The position numbers were made by a program, and so were the translations under genes. This document shows, piece by piece, positions 33,566-44,187 of a stretch of DNA of 64,000 nt; position 1 is the stretch's first letter, and each line of letters starts with the position of its first letter. The notes beneath the pieces are model-generated. The model was given only the letters and a program-made list of their open reading frames with translations, was not told the origin of the DNA and ran no database searches. This DNA is from Meghimatium bilineatum (lineage: Eukaryota; Mollusca; Gastropoda; Stylommatophora; Philomycidae): the NCBI GenBank assembly GCA_034231615.1, contig CM067307.1, positions 7,185,013 to 7,249,012 on the forward strand. Reading direction: 5' to 3'.

Positions 33566-34192
33566 TTAAAAACTCTTAGAGTCTAATACTAGACTTCTCC
33601 TTGAGAAGTTCTAGCTTCCCACGAACACCTGTAAGAATAATCCCAGATCAAACATCCGCACGTCCATCTCGACTAACTATGATCGCTGAATTTCTTTCCA
33701 ACTGTCCTTCTGTCCGTTTCTAGCCATTTTTCTGTCCGTCTCACCATCTCACCTGCCAGTCACAAGGTTAATATTATATTCTATCAGGAATATGTCTACC
33801 AGCCTCTCACAAAAGCGCGATTAAGCTATTAGCTTGTAGCACTCCTATTTGCAAGGTGGATGGTCAGTCCGACATCACGTTTCGCATCTCTAGTCATTGA
33901 TGTCCAGTGACGCAGTCAAAGGGTCAACACTTCTTTCAGTGCGGCCACGTCATTAAATCACTCAAGGAGCCAATGGATGACCAGAGTAACTATTGTCGCA
34001 ACTGTCTGTACTAGGAAATGGTGAGAATGGATTTAGTATAAACATGACTAGAACCAGTCCCGCGCTACTACACTGGTACACAGACATATCATTGTCATTA
34101 CATTCTGGACCTTACACAGACACATCATCATTATTACACTCTCGACCCTACACGAACACATCATCTGTGCAAATTGTGCTTCTATTTTCCAG
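33566..34192. other. End of GT92 intron; no other feature
   Basis: A small loose repeat around acattctggaccttacacag (34095-34160) precedes the acceptor ttttccag at 34185-34192. Confidence 0.6.
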
Positions 34193-34388
34193 GTACAAAA
34201 TCTCGTCCCAGCAGGCTGTGCTTCACCATTACCGCAGATGCCCCGACGACGTGTGGCCAACATGTTTCCCAGAAACCATTATTGATAACGTGATGACCCG
34301 TTACCATGACCTCCATGACCGTGTAGTTAAGGTCAGGAAAGCAACAAACACATTACCAACATGGAACGCTGCACATGACAAAAGATAG
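34193..34388 (+). CDS. GT92 glycosyltransferase, last coding exon
   Basis: Acceptor ttttccag; the first G completes the split codon from the previous exon (AC|G = Thr), then YKISSQQAVLHHYRRCPDDV, WPTCFPETIIDNVMTRYHDL and ending LPTWNAAHDKR with TAG at 34386-34388. An HHYRxC block near the C-terminus is typical of GT92/DUF23 proteins (HYRxC...C). Intact. Confidence 0.9.
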
Positions 34389-34476
34389 ATTATCTTCTCC
34401 AGTTTGCATTTAACGAATCAATATACACATGTGTTGTCATCTTACTAATATGTTACCATCCACATGAGACTGAACC

Positions 34477-34482
34477 AATAAA
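34477..34482 (+). terminator. Likely polyadenylation signal of the GT92 gene
   Basis: AATAAA 89 bases after the stop codon, the only good match within 200 bases. Confidence 0.6.
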
Positions 34483-34499
34483 CGACAAGTATTGATATT

Positions 34500-35697
34500 C
34501 TCATGGCAAAGGTCTTATCAGATGCCATAAATGTTAACCAATCAATGAACGATCAGGCTTAGCTAGAAAATGTAACTCGAAACCTCCTTACAATTCCTTA
34601 ACGGGAAAAAATGCAGCATTAAAGGGTTTTTAAAAAAAAACGTATCAGCTCTGAAGCTAGTATTAATTATTATATGTGATTATTCATCATAAGGATCTGA
34701 AACATTTTTAAAACAATTCTCAAAAACAAAAACGCGTAATAGATAGTTGTAATTCTTATTCCGATAGAACGACAAACTGTTTAAGTTATTCTTAGAAAAC
34801 CGACAGCTTTCACAGTTACTGTGATTTCTCGAAATAATCATTGACTGTTTAGAAAACTGTAAACAGAGAATCACATACAGGTGGAAACAATTTAAGAGAT
34901 CACATAAAGAATAAAAACAAGCCTTTACTCAAACGTTGTCCCCGAACCTAGTTATATACAGCATCACATATTCTGGCTGATCCTATTTTTCATATAGTTT
35001 TTCCACAAAATGTAAGCAAATTGACCAATGAAAATATCGAATCAGTCGCATCAGCCAATATTAGTTACTGGGACCAGCAAGTAGGACATATTCTGGAGGA
35101 GAGCACGATAAGACAACATTCAAAGGGAAAAGAAGAAAATTATATCCGCGAACCTTCTTGTCGATACACAGGAACCCTTTGATACGCGCTACAATCATAC
35201 ATGTATTAACCTATACATGCTACAATCACAGGCCAATCATACATGTGTGAATTTATGTTTAGGCATCGTGTTGGAAAATTGGACACATTCAATAAAAAAC
35301 AATCGGTTCTGTCATAGTAGAGATCAACGCATATTAAACGGAACAAACTTTAGTGGAACGAAGTTTACATGTAACTATGGTGCAAATGAACATCAAAACA
35401 TATTATACAAGGGACACAATCAGAAATAATGCAAAAAGTTTTATTGGGACAAGTAATCTTGCATAAGAACAAGAGGAGCGTGAAATGTGATGTCTGTGTT
35501 TGTTGTCCTTGATGTTCACATAAATTCTGCATGATAACTTTTAAGATGCTATAGAGATGTGACTTGGTGTCTATTGTTTCACCATTCCACGCTACCCCAC
35601 ACTCATGCAATGCAAAGAGCGCCATAATATTCTTTGTGCTTCCGTAATGCGCAGATAATAAAACGGCATCATTTTGTATTGCACGCACATTATTTCT
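34500..35697. other. No gene recognised
   Basis: AT-rich intergenic sequence. The minus-strand frame at 35365-35688 (107 codons) has no motif I recognise. Confidence 0.5.
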
Positions 35698-35743
35698 GCG
35701 CGCTACACACTGAGAGAGCCCCCAACCCCAGTGTGTAGCGCGT
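35698..35743. repeat. Inverted repeat, 15-bp arms
   Basis: gcgcgctacacactg (35698-35712) against cagtgtgtagcgcgt (35729-35743), 14 of 15 paired, 16-base spacer. Pairing continues weakly outward through tttct. Could be two abutting transposon ends. Confidence 0.75.
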
Positions 35744-35959
35744 AGAAGAAATTTAGAGTACAGATATTATCAACAGACAATAATTTTTCTGCACTGTAGA
35801 AACATAACAGACTCCTACTTATTTCTCGGGAGACTCAAACCGTCATGTCTGAGTTAATAGCAGCCATGTTTGTTACTGTATGTTGCTGTATGTAGCAGAA
35901 AATACTAGCGAATTGTCATGCGCAGTGACTATCTAAAAAGTGGTGACTATTATGTGCGC

Positions 35960-36345
35960 AGTGACTATTAAAAGTCTGAACGGTGTATTGGAGTCTACGA
36001 AGAATACTCGGAGTGTCATTAAGAAATAGAATTAGAAACGATAACATCAGACAGACAACCAAAACAATACCAGTATTGGAACACATCAAAAGACAACAGA
36101 TCAAGTGGTTCTCACATGCTTCCAGATTACCAACAGATAGCATGCCACAAATGGCCATGACCGATAGACATAACGGTTATAAAGCCAGAGGCAGACCAAG
36201 TAAAAGATAGATCACAGAAATTAAAGATGCCACTGGAACAAGCTTACAGACAGCTCACAAGAAGGCCATCTCCAGAGAACTCTTTCACCCCTGACGCCGC
36301 AATGCAAACAAGGGACACATCGTATAGATAGATATATAGATATAT
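35960..36345 (+). mobile_element. LINE 3' end fragment
   Basis: Plus strand: RRILGVSLRNRIRNDNIRQT, VLEHIKRQQIKWFSHASRLP, YKARGRPSKR, AHKKAISRELFHP, then a (taga)n tail at 36310-36345. Same family as 13690, 41245 and 45720. Short loose repeats gcgcagtgactatt sit just before it (35910-35965). Confidence 0.85.
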
Positions 36346-36440
36346 AGATAGATAGATCATTTTTTTACCCTTGTTATAGTTTCCGTATAAGAATACATTA
36401 ATAATACGAAAATGACAGTTTTAGTTCGAAAAGCGGACTG

Positions 36441-36472
36441 AATCGACGTTTCGGACACAATGATTTCTCAAG
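36441..36472 (-). ncRNA. Hammerhead-like core motif, copy f
   Basis: On the minus strand cttgagaaatcattgtgtcc then gaaacgtcgatt. GAAACGTCG is intact; the first box and stem are weak. Confidence 0.3.
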
Positions 36473-36719
36473 GAAAATACAAGAAAGAGAAGGACACACA
36501 AAAAAGAATACAAATTAGAGCTAAAATAATATATATATTATTGAGTATTACTTTCCGTCCATTTTTTTGCATTGTCTACTTGATATCAACATTATCTTCT
36601 TTTATAACATTCAACTGCATGCCATGTTTATGTACATTTTCACCCTATTTCATTAGAATATTTATAAATTGTTTTCAACTGTTAGTTTTGGAAACCTTAA
36701 TCATTTTTTTCATTCCTTA
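36473..36719. other. No gene; AT-rich
   Basis: An 86-codon open frame here is hydrophobic by base composition and has no motif. Confidence 0.5.
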
Positions 36720-37215
36720 GTTCATTTCTTATCCATTATTTCCTTCTTATCCCTTAATTCTGCTCTATCCATTAGTTCCTTAATGCCTTAATTCTGCTCT
36801 ATCCATTAGTTCCTTAATGTCTTAATTCTGCTCTATCCATTAGTTCCTTAATGTCTTAATTCTGCTCTATCCATCAGTTCCTTAATGCCTTAATTCTGCT
36901 ATATCCATTAGTTCCTTAATGCCTTAATTCTGCTCTATCGATTAGTTTCTTCTTATCCCTTAATTCTGCTCTATCCATTAGTTCCTTAATGCCTTAATTC
37001 TGCTCTATCCATTAGTTCCTTCTTATTCCTTAATTCTGATCTATCCATTACTTCCTTCTTATCTCTTAATTCTGCTCTATCCATTAGTTCCTTCTTATCC
37101 CTTAATTCTGCTCTATCCATTAGTTCCTTAATGCCTTAATTCTGCTCTATCCATTAGTTCCTTAATGCCTTAATTCTGCTCTATCCATTAGTTCCTTAAT
37201 GCCTTAATTCTTATT
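36720..37215. repeat. Minisatellite, 34-bp unit, about 13 copies
   Basis: Unit gttccttaatgccttaattc plus tgctctatccatta, with a variant cttcttatccctt. The theme continues loosely to 37590. Confidence 0.92.
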
Positions 37216-37267
37216 AATTAATTCTGTTCTTACCTATTACTTTATATCTTATCCCATATTTTTTTCC

Positions 37268-37390
37268 TTAATTATCTTTGATCAACTAGATCTTTCTTAT
37301 CTCTTTGATCAACTAGATCTTTCTTATCTCTTTGATCAACTAGATCTTTCTTATCTCTTTGATCAACTAGATCTTTCTTATCTCTTAATT
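37268..37390. repeat. Minisatellite, 27-bp unit, about 4-5 copies
   Basis: Unit ctttgatcaactagatcttt plus cttatct. Embedded in the decayed relatives of the preceding 34-mer. 37390-37836 has only such relatives. Confidence 0.9.
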
Positions 37391-37835
37391 ATGTTGTCAC
37401 CCATTAGTTTATTTCTTTTCCATTATATTTTTTTCTTTGCATTAGTTCCTTTCTTATCCATTAGTATCTTTCTTATCCCCAAAAATTATTTCTTATCAAT
37501 TTAGTCCCTTTCTATCCCAGCAGTTCATTTCTAATCACTTAATTGTTTTCTTACCCGTTATTGCTTGTCTTATCCATTAGTTCCTTTATTTTCGCCAATG
37601 TGTTGCCATTAACCAGTAAGGGAGCAAGCGATGAATGACACTTTGAATTGCTAGTCATGTTCTAAAAGACGGCTAAGAAGGGTTTGGAAGTTGGGCTGTC
37701 TCATCATATTCACGGTCAAAGCCATGCCGAAGTGATGTCCTAAAAAGTATTTTTTTTTTTAAAAAAGCGAATATACTTAAGAGATAGAAATATGCACACT
37801 GTGTTAGAAAAATTAATTATGGAGTGAAAGATTCC

Positions 37836-37836
<1 letters not shown>

Positions 37837-37870
<34 letters not shown>
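37837..37870. repeat. (GA)n microsatellite
   Basis: About 16 GA dinucleotides, immediately before a LINE C-terminal fragment. Confidence 0.95.
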
Positions 37871-37871
<1 letters not shown>

Positions 37872-37970
37872 AAGACAAAGACTAAGATTGCAATGGATAC
37901 ATGATATTGAAGGCTTTTTGAATATGCCACTACAAGAAGCTGAACAGCTTGCACAGAACTGGTAGGTTTA
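37870..37970 (+). mobile_element. LINE C-terminal scrap
   Basis: Plus strand reads RARQRLRLQWIHDIEGFLNM then PLQEAEQLAQNW, the basic block plus LAQDRxxW motif that ends RTE-type LINE proteins; the fragment at 59235-59815 has the same motif. Confidence 0.75.
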
Positions 37971-38014
37971 CATAGTGGCAACGATACAAAATAGCGCAGC
38001 TTCAAAGCTGGACA

Positions 38015-38180
38015 CGGCAGGATACTAACATTTGCGGACGACCTCTCGCTGTACAAGCTTAGCAGAAACAGAAGAGACATGATTGATGGCGTACAGAGTA
38101 ATCTAGAACATTTGTCGCTCTGGTGCACTGACTTCAAGGCAGCCATCAATCCCACCAAGGCAAAGATCGTCTGGTTCTCT
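38015..38180 (+). mobile_element. LINE RT fragment with FADD active-site motif
   Basis: Plus strand reads LTFADDLSLYKLSRNRRDMI, DGVQSNLEHLSLWCTDFKAA and INPTKAKIVWFSS. FADD is the RT catalytic motif; NPTKAKIVWFS is the following conserved block. It belongs to another LINE clade (Jockey/CR1-like) than the RTE pieces. Confidence 0.8.
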
Positions 38181-38450
38181 AGTCACCACGCTTCACTCTC
38201 AGGTCTTGCTTTCTAGTCACCACGCTTCACTCTCAGGTCTTGCTCTCTAGTCACCACGCTTCACTCTCAGGTCTTGCTCTCTAGTCACCACGCTTCACTC
38301 TCAGGTCTTGCTCTCTAGTCACCACGCTTCACTCTCAGGTCTTGCTCTCTAGTCACCACGCTTCACTCTCAGGTCTTGCTCTCTAGTCACCACGCTTCAC
38401 TCTCAGGTCTTGCTTTCTAGTCACCACACTTCACTCTCAGGTCTTGCATG
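38175..38450 (+). repeat. Minisatellite, 34-bp unit, 8 copies, beginning inside the RT fragment
   Basis: Unit ctagtcaccacgcttcactc plus tcaggtcttgctct. The first unit continues the RT reading frame (VWFSSHHASLSGLA), so LINE coding DNA served as the template. Confidence 0.92.
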
Positions 38451-39280
38451 CTGCTCGGTTCTTGCAACACCACTCTTCACTCTCATATCTTGCAATCTAG
38501 CCATAGACACGGAAGAAGACATACATCTTACATATCCTGTCAACTTGTACCAACTCCATGATTGCATTACAAAACAATTCAGCACGATTAAGTCAGATAC
38601 CACTAGCCACTGTGGCTATTTTAGCAAGTCTATTTCTCCATCGTTTCTCCTAACATCCTCGTGGCCAGGTACAAAAGTAAAAGTAGCGAACTAAATCAAT
38701 GGTTCTCAAAGTGAGCCATATGAGTCTTCTCTCCCCCCCCCCCACATTGGGGCCACAGAAACATAATGGTATTTAAGTTCAGTGTCTCAGACAATTTTTG
38801 ATTGAGGGTTTTTCGGATCCACCAAGAGGGAGGACGCACTTTCTCCCATCTCTTCTGGTCACACTATTTCTGTAATTCTCTAAACGTATACATTTGTCTC
38901 TTTCAACACTCTCTTCATCGTTGTGTAGTGTATCCATGCCCTCCCTAATTAATTCGACCCTATCTTTTATTATCACTGTGTCATCCACTATCCCGAACTC
39001 GCCAACTCATCAGTTCTTTCGTTGCCTCTGACTCCCGCATGCAATGAACATATCTAGCTAAATAGATAAATAGATTCATAAAAGACTACTTTAAGTGTTG
39101 TTGAGAAGAGTGGCCTAGTCAGCTCTTATTATGAGATTAAACTTCATTGTGGGGAAACAACCCGATACTGGAAATGCGACGGCTGGGGAAACACGTGGAA
39201 AATGTAAAAATAAACTGAAATAAGTACAAGTGTTATCAATATTGGTAAATAAAACATACTAGCAACGAGGCACAGTGATT
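38451..39280. other. No gene seen
   Basis: Possibly a little more of the LINE up to about 38600. A C10-type tract is at 38731-38740. Confidence 0.45.
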
Positions 39281-39310
39281 GCGACGTTTCGACTAAAAGC
39301 CTTAATCAGG
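39281..39310 (-). ncRNA. Hammerhead-like core motif, copy c
   Basis: On the minus strand cctgattaaggcttttagtc then gaaacgtcgc. First box CUGAUUA has one change from CUGAUGA, stem GGC/GUC pairs, GAAAC intact. One of the two best matches in the window. Confidence 0.5.
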
Positions 39311-39943
39311 ACGAAAGGCAATAAACAGGTATTATGCTTTACTATCTTGTGTGACATGCTCCGATTATCTGTTTGAATCACTGAGCTTGTTTCTTCATCG
39401 CCAAGAGAAAAAAACGGATCTCACTGTTTCTATTCCTTTTACGTATATATTAATTTATAGCTAACAATTTTAATGCTCTTTTTTTACTGATATTCATTGT
39501 ATCAATGCTCCTATTAAAGATCACAATAACGGTCATTGAAGCCATTTGATAATTTTATATCATGTTTATAATGTCCTAAATTGAATTTTTATATCATGTT
39601 TATAATGTGCTAGTTTGATGACTTGTTTTATTTTTATCATGTTATATTTTGATGTGTGTTATATTTTGATGTTGTATGTTATATTTTGATGTTGTGTGTT
39701 GTATGTAGCTGATACATTAGATGTTCAGTATTAGGTCTGTTGATTATCCTCTTCGCACACCAGACACGAAGCTGATACATTGAATCGATGGAATGTAAAC
39801 ATGCGTTTCATTCTGGTTTTCCATTTTAGTTCATTCTGGTTTTAGTTCAAGGCATTGGTAGTTACATTAATCCGTGACCGAACGTCTGTATATGAGACCT
39901 GTCTACTAAAACGTAAACATGAACTAGTTTATTACTGTCGATC
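39311..39943. other. No gene; short loose repeat of tatattttgatgttgtgtgt at 39645-39705
   Basis: Otherwise AT-rich with two related tttttatatcatgtttataatg copies at 39552-39610. Confidence 0.6.
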
Positions 39944-40100
39944 GTCATCATCATCATGTAGCATATCCTGAACAGAATGTAGCAGTCATCACAGCCTTTT
40001 GAAACCTCTGTCGGTCTTGAGCTAGTCTTCTTGCTTCTGTTACTGTCATGTTCAGGTTTCGATGTAGGCTATCGTGATTTCTAGGCAGATACATTCAGTA
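39944..40100 (-). mobile_element. LINE 3' end fragment with (CAT)n/(GAT)n tail
   Basis: Minus strand reads LNMTVTEARRLAQDRQRFQK then AVMTATFCSGYAT and stops; a gatgatgatgacg tail follows. LAQDRxxW/F near a C-terminus is standard for RTE-like LINE proteins. Confidence 0.75.
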
Positions 40101-40214
40101 GTTTGTCATTGCTGCCTGAATCGTTGTGGCTGCTTACCAACTTGTCCCTTGTGCTCCATTGGCCCTATAACTATACCGTGCCTTTCGGATCCACGCCTTT
40201 GAAGCCGTTGTCGA

Positions 40215-40500
40215 ACAATTCGATCATATTTCTTCTCCACCGGCGACCCTGTGTACTAATGAGGGGAACATCCTCCGCCTTCTCCGCCGGCGACCCTGTG
40301 TACTGATGGAGGGGAACATTCTCCTTAATAGAAGCATTACGTAGTTTAACCAGCCAGTCAAGGCTGTTGCCCGGGAGGGGGGTGGCGATGGGGTAGACAT
40401 GCAGGCACGAGGAGCCATACGTGAGGTGGATAGTAGTGGGAGAACCAAATAGGATCCAGGCCTTCCTCCGGGGAGAAAATTACAGCCTCTCACCGTGATG
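40215..40500. other. GC-rich segment with a 57-bp partial duplication
   Basis: The block cggcgaccctgtgtactaat then gaggggaacat recurs about 57 bases on. The minus strand is open (89 codons) and contains LTGWLNYVMLLLRRMFPS. No domain recognised; possibly an upstream part of the flanking LINE. Confidence 0.4.
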
Positions 40501-40654
40501 TACTATCCCTTACTCACTTCAATCCCATCCCCACCCCCTTCCCCAGGTGTACTATCGTTAACCACGATTTTTCAGTAGTTATTCTGTTTGTATTCACAGC
40601 GTAAGCTCTACTTTACTTTCTGACGCTCTTTCTTGCACACTGAGCCATGACAAC

Positions 40655-40990
40655 CCATGGCTATTGGCGGTACTACAGAGGTGGCTATCTACAGTACTAC
40701 AGACGAGGCTATCGACAGTACTACAGAAGTGGCTATCGACAGTACTACATACGAGGTTATCGACAGTACTACAGAAGTGGCTATCGACAGTACTACAGAC
40801 GTGGATATCGACAGTACTACAGACGAGGCTATCGACAGTATTACAGAAGTGGCTATCGACAGTACTACAGAAGTGGCCATCGACAGTATTACAGAAGTGG
40901 CGATCGACAGTACTACAGAAGTGGCTATCGACACGATAGCACTACAGAAGTGGCTATCGACACGACAGTATTACAGATGTGGCTACCGAC
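40655..40990. repeat. Minisatellite, 24-bp unit, about 14 copies
   Basis: Unit ggctatcgacagtactacag plus aagt. Open in all three plus frames and one minus frame because 24 is a multiple of three and the unit lacks stops; the 178-codon ORF is not evidence of a gene. Confidence 0.92.
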
Positions 40991-41244
40991 GGTGCAACAG
41001 GTCTTCCAACTAAACCGTAAATACTACCTGGGGGGCGATTTTCGTGCTATAGATTGGTTTGTAAATAACGACCAATCAAATCTCAACAATAATTTAAAAC
41101 GTAACGAACGTCCGATACGAACACTGTCAATACCCACGGACAATCCAAGCACTATGCACGTAACTCACGATCGAACCATCTAGATGACATCTACTAGAAA
41201 TCGATTTTATTAGCATAATCAATAAAATTATCGATTCACCTTCA

Positions 41245-41480
41245 ACAGGACATGACAACGACAGCACAAGATAAACGTAAACTTGTGACTGCTGAAATGG
41301 CATGCTTGCGCAGAATCCTAGGAATATCGCTAAGAGATAGAGTGAGAAATGAGGACATTAGGCAAAGAACCGGTATCACTCCAATCTTGGAATATATTAA
41401 GAGACAAAAGATCAAATAGTTTGCACACATCAGCAGACTACCATCAGACAGCATACCACAGCATGCTATGCAGTGAAACG
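41245..41480 (+). mobile_element. LINE fragment (C-terminal side of RT)
   Basis: Plus strand reads AQDKRKLVTAEMACLRRILG, ISLRDRVRNEDIRQRTGITP and ILEYIKRQKIK. Same family as 35960 and 45720. Ends abruptly at 41480. Confidence 0.85.
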
Positions 41481-42040
41481 ATTTGCAGTGGAAGAATATG
41501 TTACCTGTTTCTGGTGTTTTGAGTCCACATAGCTTACATCTCTCGTGTCGCCTGTGTGTTCTTCTAAGTGTGTTGTGATATTGAAAAGTAGTCTTCATGT
41601 TACTTCCTTTACTTTGGGCGTTGTTTGTGTACAGTGTAGGGTGGAGAAGATCTCTAAGCAATCTGTTATGGACATAGCCTTGTTGTATTCTGTTAATAAT
41701 TGATGGTTTCTGTGCTGTGATCAGGTGTTAATATATATTTTGTGTTTATTCTTTGATGAGTTGTTAATTTCCCTTAAGATATTGGATGCATTGTTGATTG
41801 AAAGTTGGTATATCATCCATTGTGTGAGGTTATGTGTTTCGTATGGTGCATAAATGGATAATGTTAGTCCGATGTAATAATGTGCTATCATGTATTCATT
41901 CATGTGAGTTCTGTATTATTTCTGATATGAATTTTATTCTTTGCGCTTGAGTTTTGGTTTTTATGTTATGTAATGAGGCTCCTTCTATTTTCTTGTCCTG
42001 TATTTGTGTTTCAGTTTGTATTGCGTGTATGGTGTGTCGA
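41480..42040 (-). mobile_element. Possible LINE C-terminal remnant
   Basis: The minus strand carries RCKLCGLKTPETGNIFFHC (41495-41555), a CxxC...HxxxxC knuckle as in RNase H LINEs, preceded by NTLRRTHRRHE and an NLTQWMIYQLSINNASN segment in another frame. Family not named. Confidence 0.4.
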
Positions 42041-42059
42041 AAAATGAACTGTCGATCAA

Positions 42060-42325
42060 CAAATTCTATGTTGAAGGGATCCCCAACAGAAGAGCATAGA
42101 ATCTGTTGAAGAAATACAACAGAAGAGAATATAATCTATTGAAGAAATACAACAGAAGAGCATAGAATCTGTTGAAAGGATCCAACAGAGGAGCGTAGCA
42201 TAACATAATTATGACTTCCAATGAACGTCGTAAAATATCAAAAAGTTGAGTAAGGTGTGAACCTAGACCATTGTGTGTGAGATGTGAAACTAGACCATTG
42301 TGTGTGAGATGTGAACATGGAACAT
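42060..42325. repeat. Two small tandem repeats
   Basis: About 34-bp unit gaagaaatacaacagaagag, 3-4 copies (42075-42200), then tagaccattgtgtgtgagat, 2-3 copies (42260-42325). Confidence 0.75.
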
Positions 42326-42514
42326 CTTATTTGAGATGTGAACCATAACCATTTAACCATGGTCCATGTTGGCACAGGACAGACAACTAAAGGTAAACAT
42401 CCACCTTTTCGTGACCTATCGACAGAATCATGTCCTTGAACTATCCTATTGCACCTCACTGCGAGACGTAGCTTCGTACTTTTCAATAGCCAGCAACTTG
42501 CGGTAGCTTCATGA

Positions 42515-42755
42515 GATTGTTTGATCCCCAATAGAGTAGTTCATGAGATTGTTTAATTCCCAATAGCGTAGTTCATTAGAGTGTTTGATTCCCAATAGCG
42601 TAGTTCATGAGATTGTTTGATTCCCAATAGCGTAGTTCATTAGAGTGTTTGATTCCCAATAGCGTAGTTCATTAGAGTGTTTGATTCCCAATAGCGTAGT
42701 TCATGAGATTGCTTGATTCCCAATAGCGTAGTTCATGAGATTGTTTGATTCCCAA
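42515..42755. repeat. Minisatellite, 32-bp unit, about 7-8 copies
   Basis: Unit gtagttcatgagattgtttg plus attcccaatagc. It ends exactly where a minus-strand RNase H fragment begins. Confidence 0.92.
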
Positions 42756-42910
42756 ATTCTTCCTTGTGATCTACCAATGAAGACCCATTTGCATCGTATG
42801 AGGCGGAATATCGACCTGTCCGTGTAAATCACAACATCTGTGTTGTCGGCCTGTTCACAGATGAGTGCACTGACCTCAGCATCCACGCTCACATGGCTAT
42901 GTTCTTAATA
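42735..42910 (-). mobile_element. RNase H-type LINE fragment
   Basis: Minus strand reads SVDAEVSALICEQADNTDVV then IYTDRSIFRLIRCKWVFIGR. YTD-R-S is the first RNase H motif (normally YTDGS). Related to 15700-16045. Confidence 0.7.
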
Positions 42911-43039
42911 GAACATGCTTGAGAAAGGCGAGGTTGAAATTAGTTACATTTATTTTCGTGCTGGGGTATGTGGGTGTTCGAGGCAATGAAAGAGGAGATC
43001 AATTCATGGGAAATTGTGGCACAGGGCGCTGGGGCAATG

Positions 43040-43337
43040 GATTGAGCTGACGTTTTGAATTCCATAAGAGAAATAGCACGCGAGGGTGAGGCTAGTGCGT
43101 ATGATGATTCCTTTTCAATCGCCAGGATTAAAGATCAGGGTTTGAAATGCGATGTTGCTAGACGTGAACATTTTGGAAGGCACAGAAGAATGATGGTCAA
43201 CCAGCAGAGGATTGGTACTGTCAGAAGAAGTGTAATCGCGGATACACTCAGGGAGAGATCAGAGCAATATGGACGTGTCCAGTTTGCAATGATGATGATC
43301 CGACGACTAACTAACCAACCAACCAACCAACCAACTA
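43040..43337 (+). repeat. Unclassified coding repeat family X, copy 2
   Basis: Encodes LNSIREIAREGEASAYDDSF, then LKCDVARREHFGRHRRMMVN, QQRIGTVRRSVIADTLRERS; near the end another frame reads CPVCNDDDPTTN before a stop. It ends in aaccaaccaaccaaccaacc. Compare copy 1 at 5700: RMMVNQ-R-GTV-R-V-A-TL-ERSE is shared. Confidence 0.65.
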
Positions 43338-43374
43338 GGCTATGTTCCCTGCATTATCTATTCAGTGCAATGAT

Positions 43375-43545
43375 GGTCTGAACCGCCTCGTGAAAAACCA
43401 TAGGAATAGATATCCATTCCTCACCAGGCGTTATGCCTTCCGAGGCGCAAATCTGTTTAACGGTATGCTAGGCTCGACCCATCCATCACTCGCCTCTCTT
43501 GAGGCTGCTTCCCTTCACACGAGGGAGCTCACTGTGTAATGGATG
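43375..43545 (+). mobile_element. Possible LINE C-terminal remnant
   Basis: Plus strand reads NRYPFLTRRYAFRGANLFNG then MLGSTHPSLASLEAASLHTR. The pattern R-xF-L-R...R-SF-x-R...WN is seen at ends of Jockey/CR1-type RT proteins, but the match is loose. Confidence 0.35.
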
Positions 43546-44130
43546 AAATATGTCAGAACTCCCTCTGAAGTATACACGGGCATGTCACACATCACATCTG
43601 TGAGATATGCTTGAAAAATCAAGGAGAACCATCATAGCCATACAAGGCGTGTTGGTTGTTCACGTTGTATCTTCTTATTTCAATAAGGATTATCCTCTCC
43701 TGTTGTAATGTATCCAATAATGCACCATGCACTTGTTACTGTTATCGGCTTGTCGTCTTTCTTTTCGCGATATACCCCTTTATGCCTTGCAATGTCAGGG
43801 GCTGGAGAGTTCTCTGTAGACGAACTGTTTGTTTGCTTAAAATAATTTATGTTTTCGTAGGTGGTTTTTTTTCTCTATAATCCATCTTTTGCATGGTCTG
43901 CCCCTGGCTTTGTATTCATATCGGCTTTTAGCATTGCGAATTTATCAAACTAGCCTGCTTGTGGAAATAGGAGATAAGAGGCAAATAGGGAAAAAAAGAA
44001 TTAGAATTCAAAAGAAGATTTCGTATAGAAGAATTTAAAAGGAGGGTAGATTTATCTGGTGCATTAGATAGATTTACATGGTATAAAATTTTACTAAAAA
44101 CAGTTTTTTTTTTCGGTAATAGCATATTTG
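43546..44130. other. No gene recognised
   Basis: AT-rich; the short frames at 43656-43880 and 43928-44125 have no motif. Confidence 0.5.
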
Positions 44131-44187
44131 TGTAACCATGACACCGCCTCTAAACCCCTTCCACAATTCACGGGGAACAACTCTTCA

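Noticed and set aside
35365-35688. 107-codon minus-strand ORF as a gene
   Set aside because: No motif, and it overlaps AT-rich intergenic DNA just after the GT92 polyadenylation signal.
40647-41183. 178-codon ORF and overlapping frames rich in YRQYYRSG/DSTTEVAI
   Set aside because: A 24-bp repeat open in four frames at once; not a gene.
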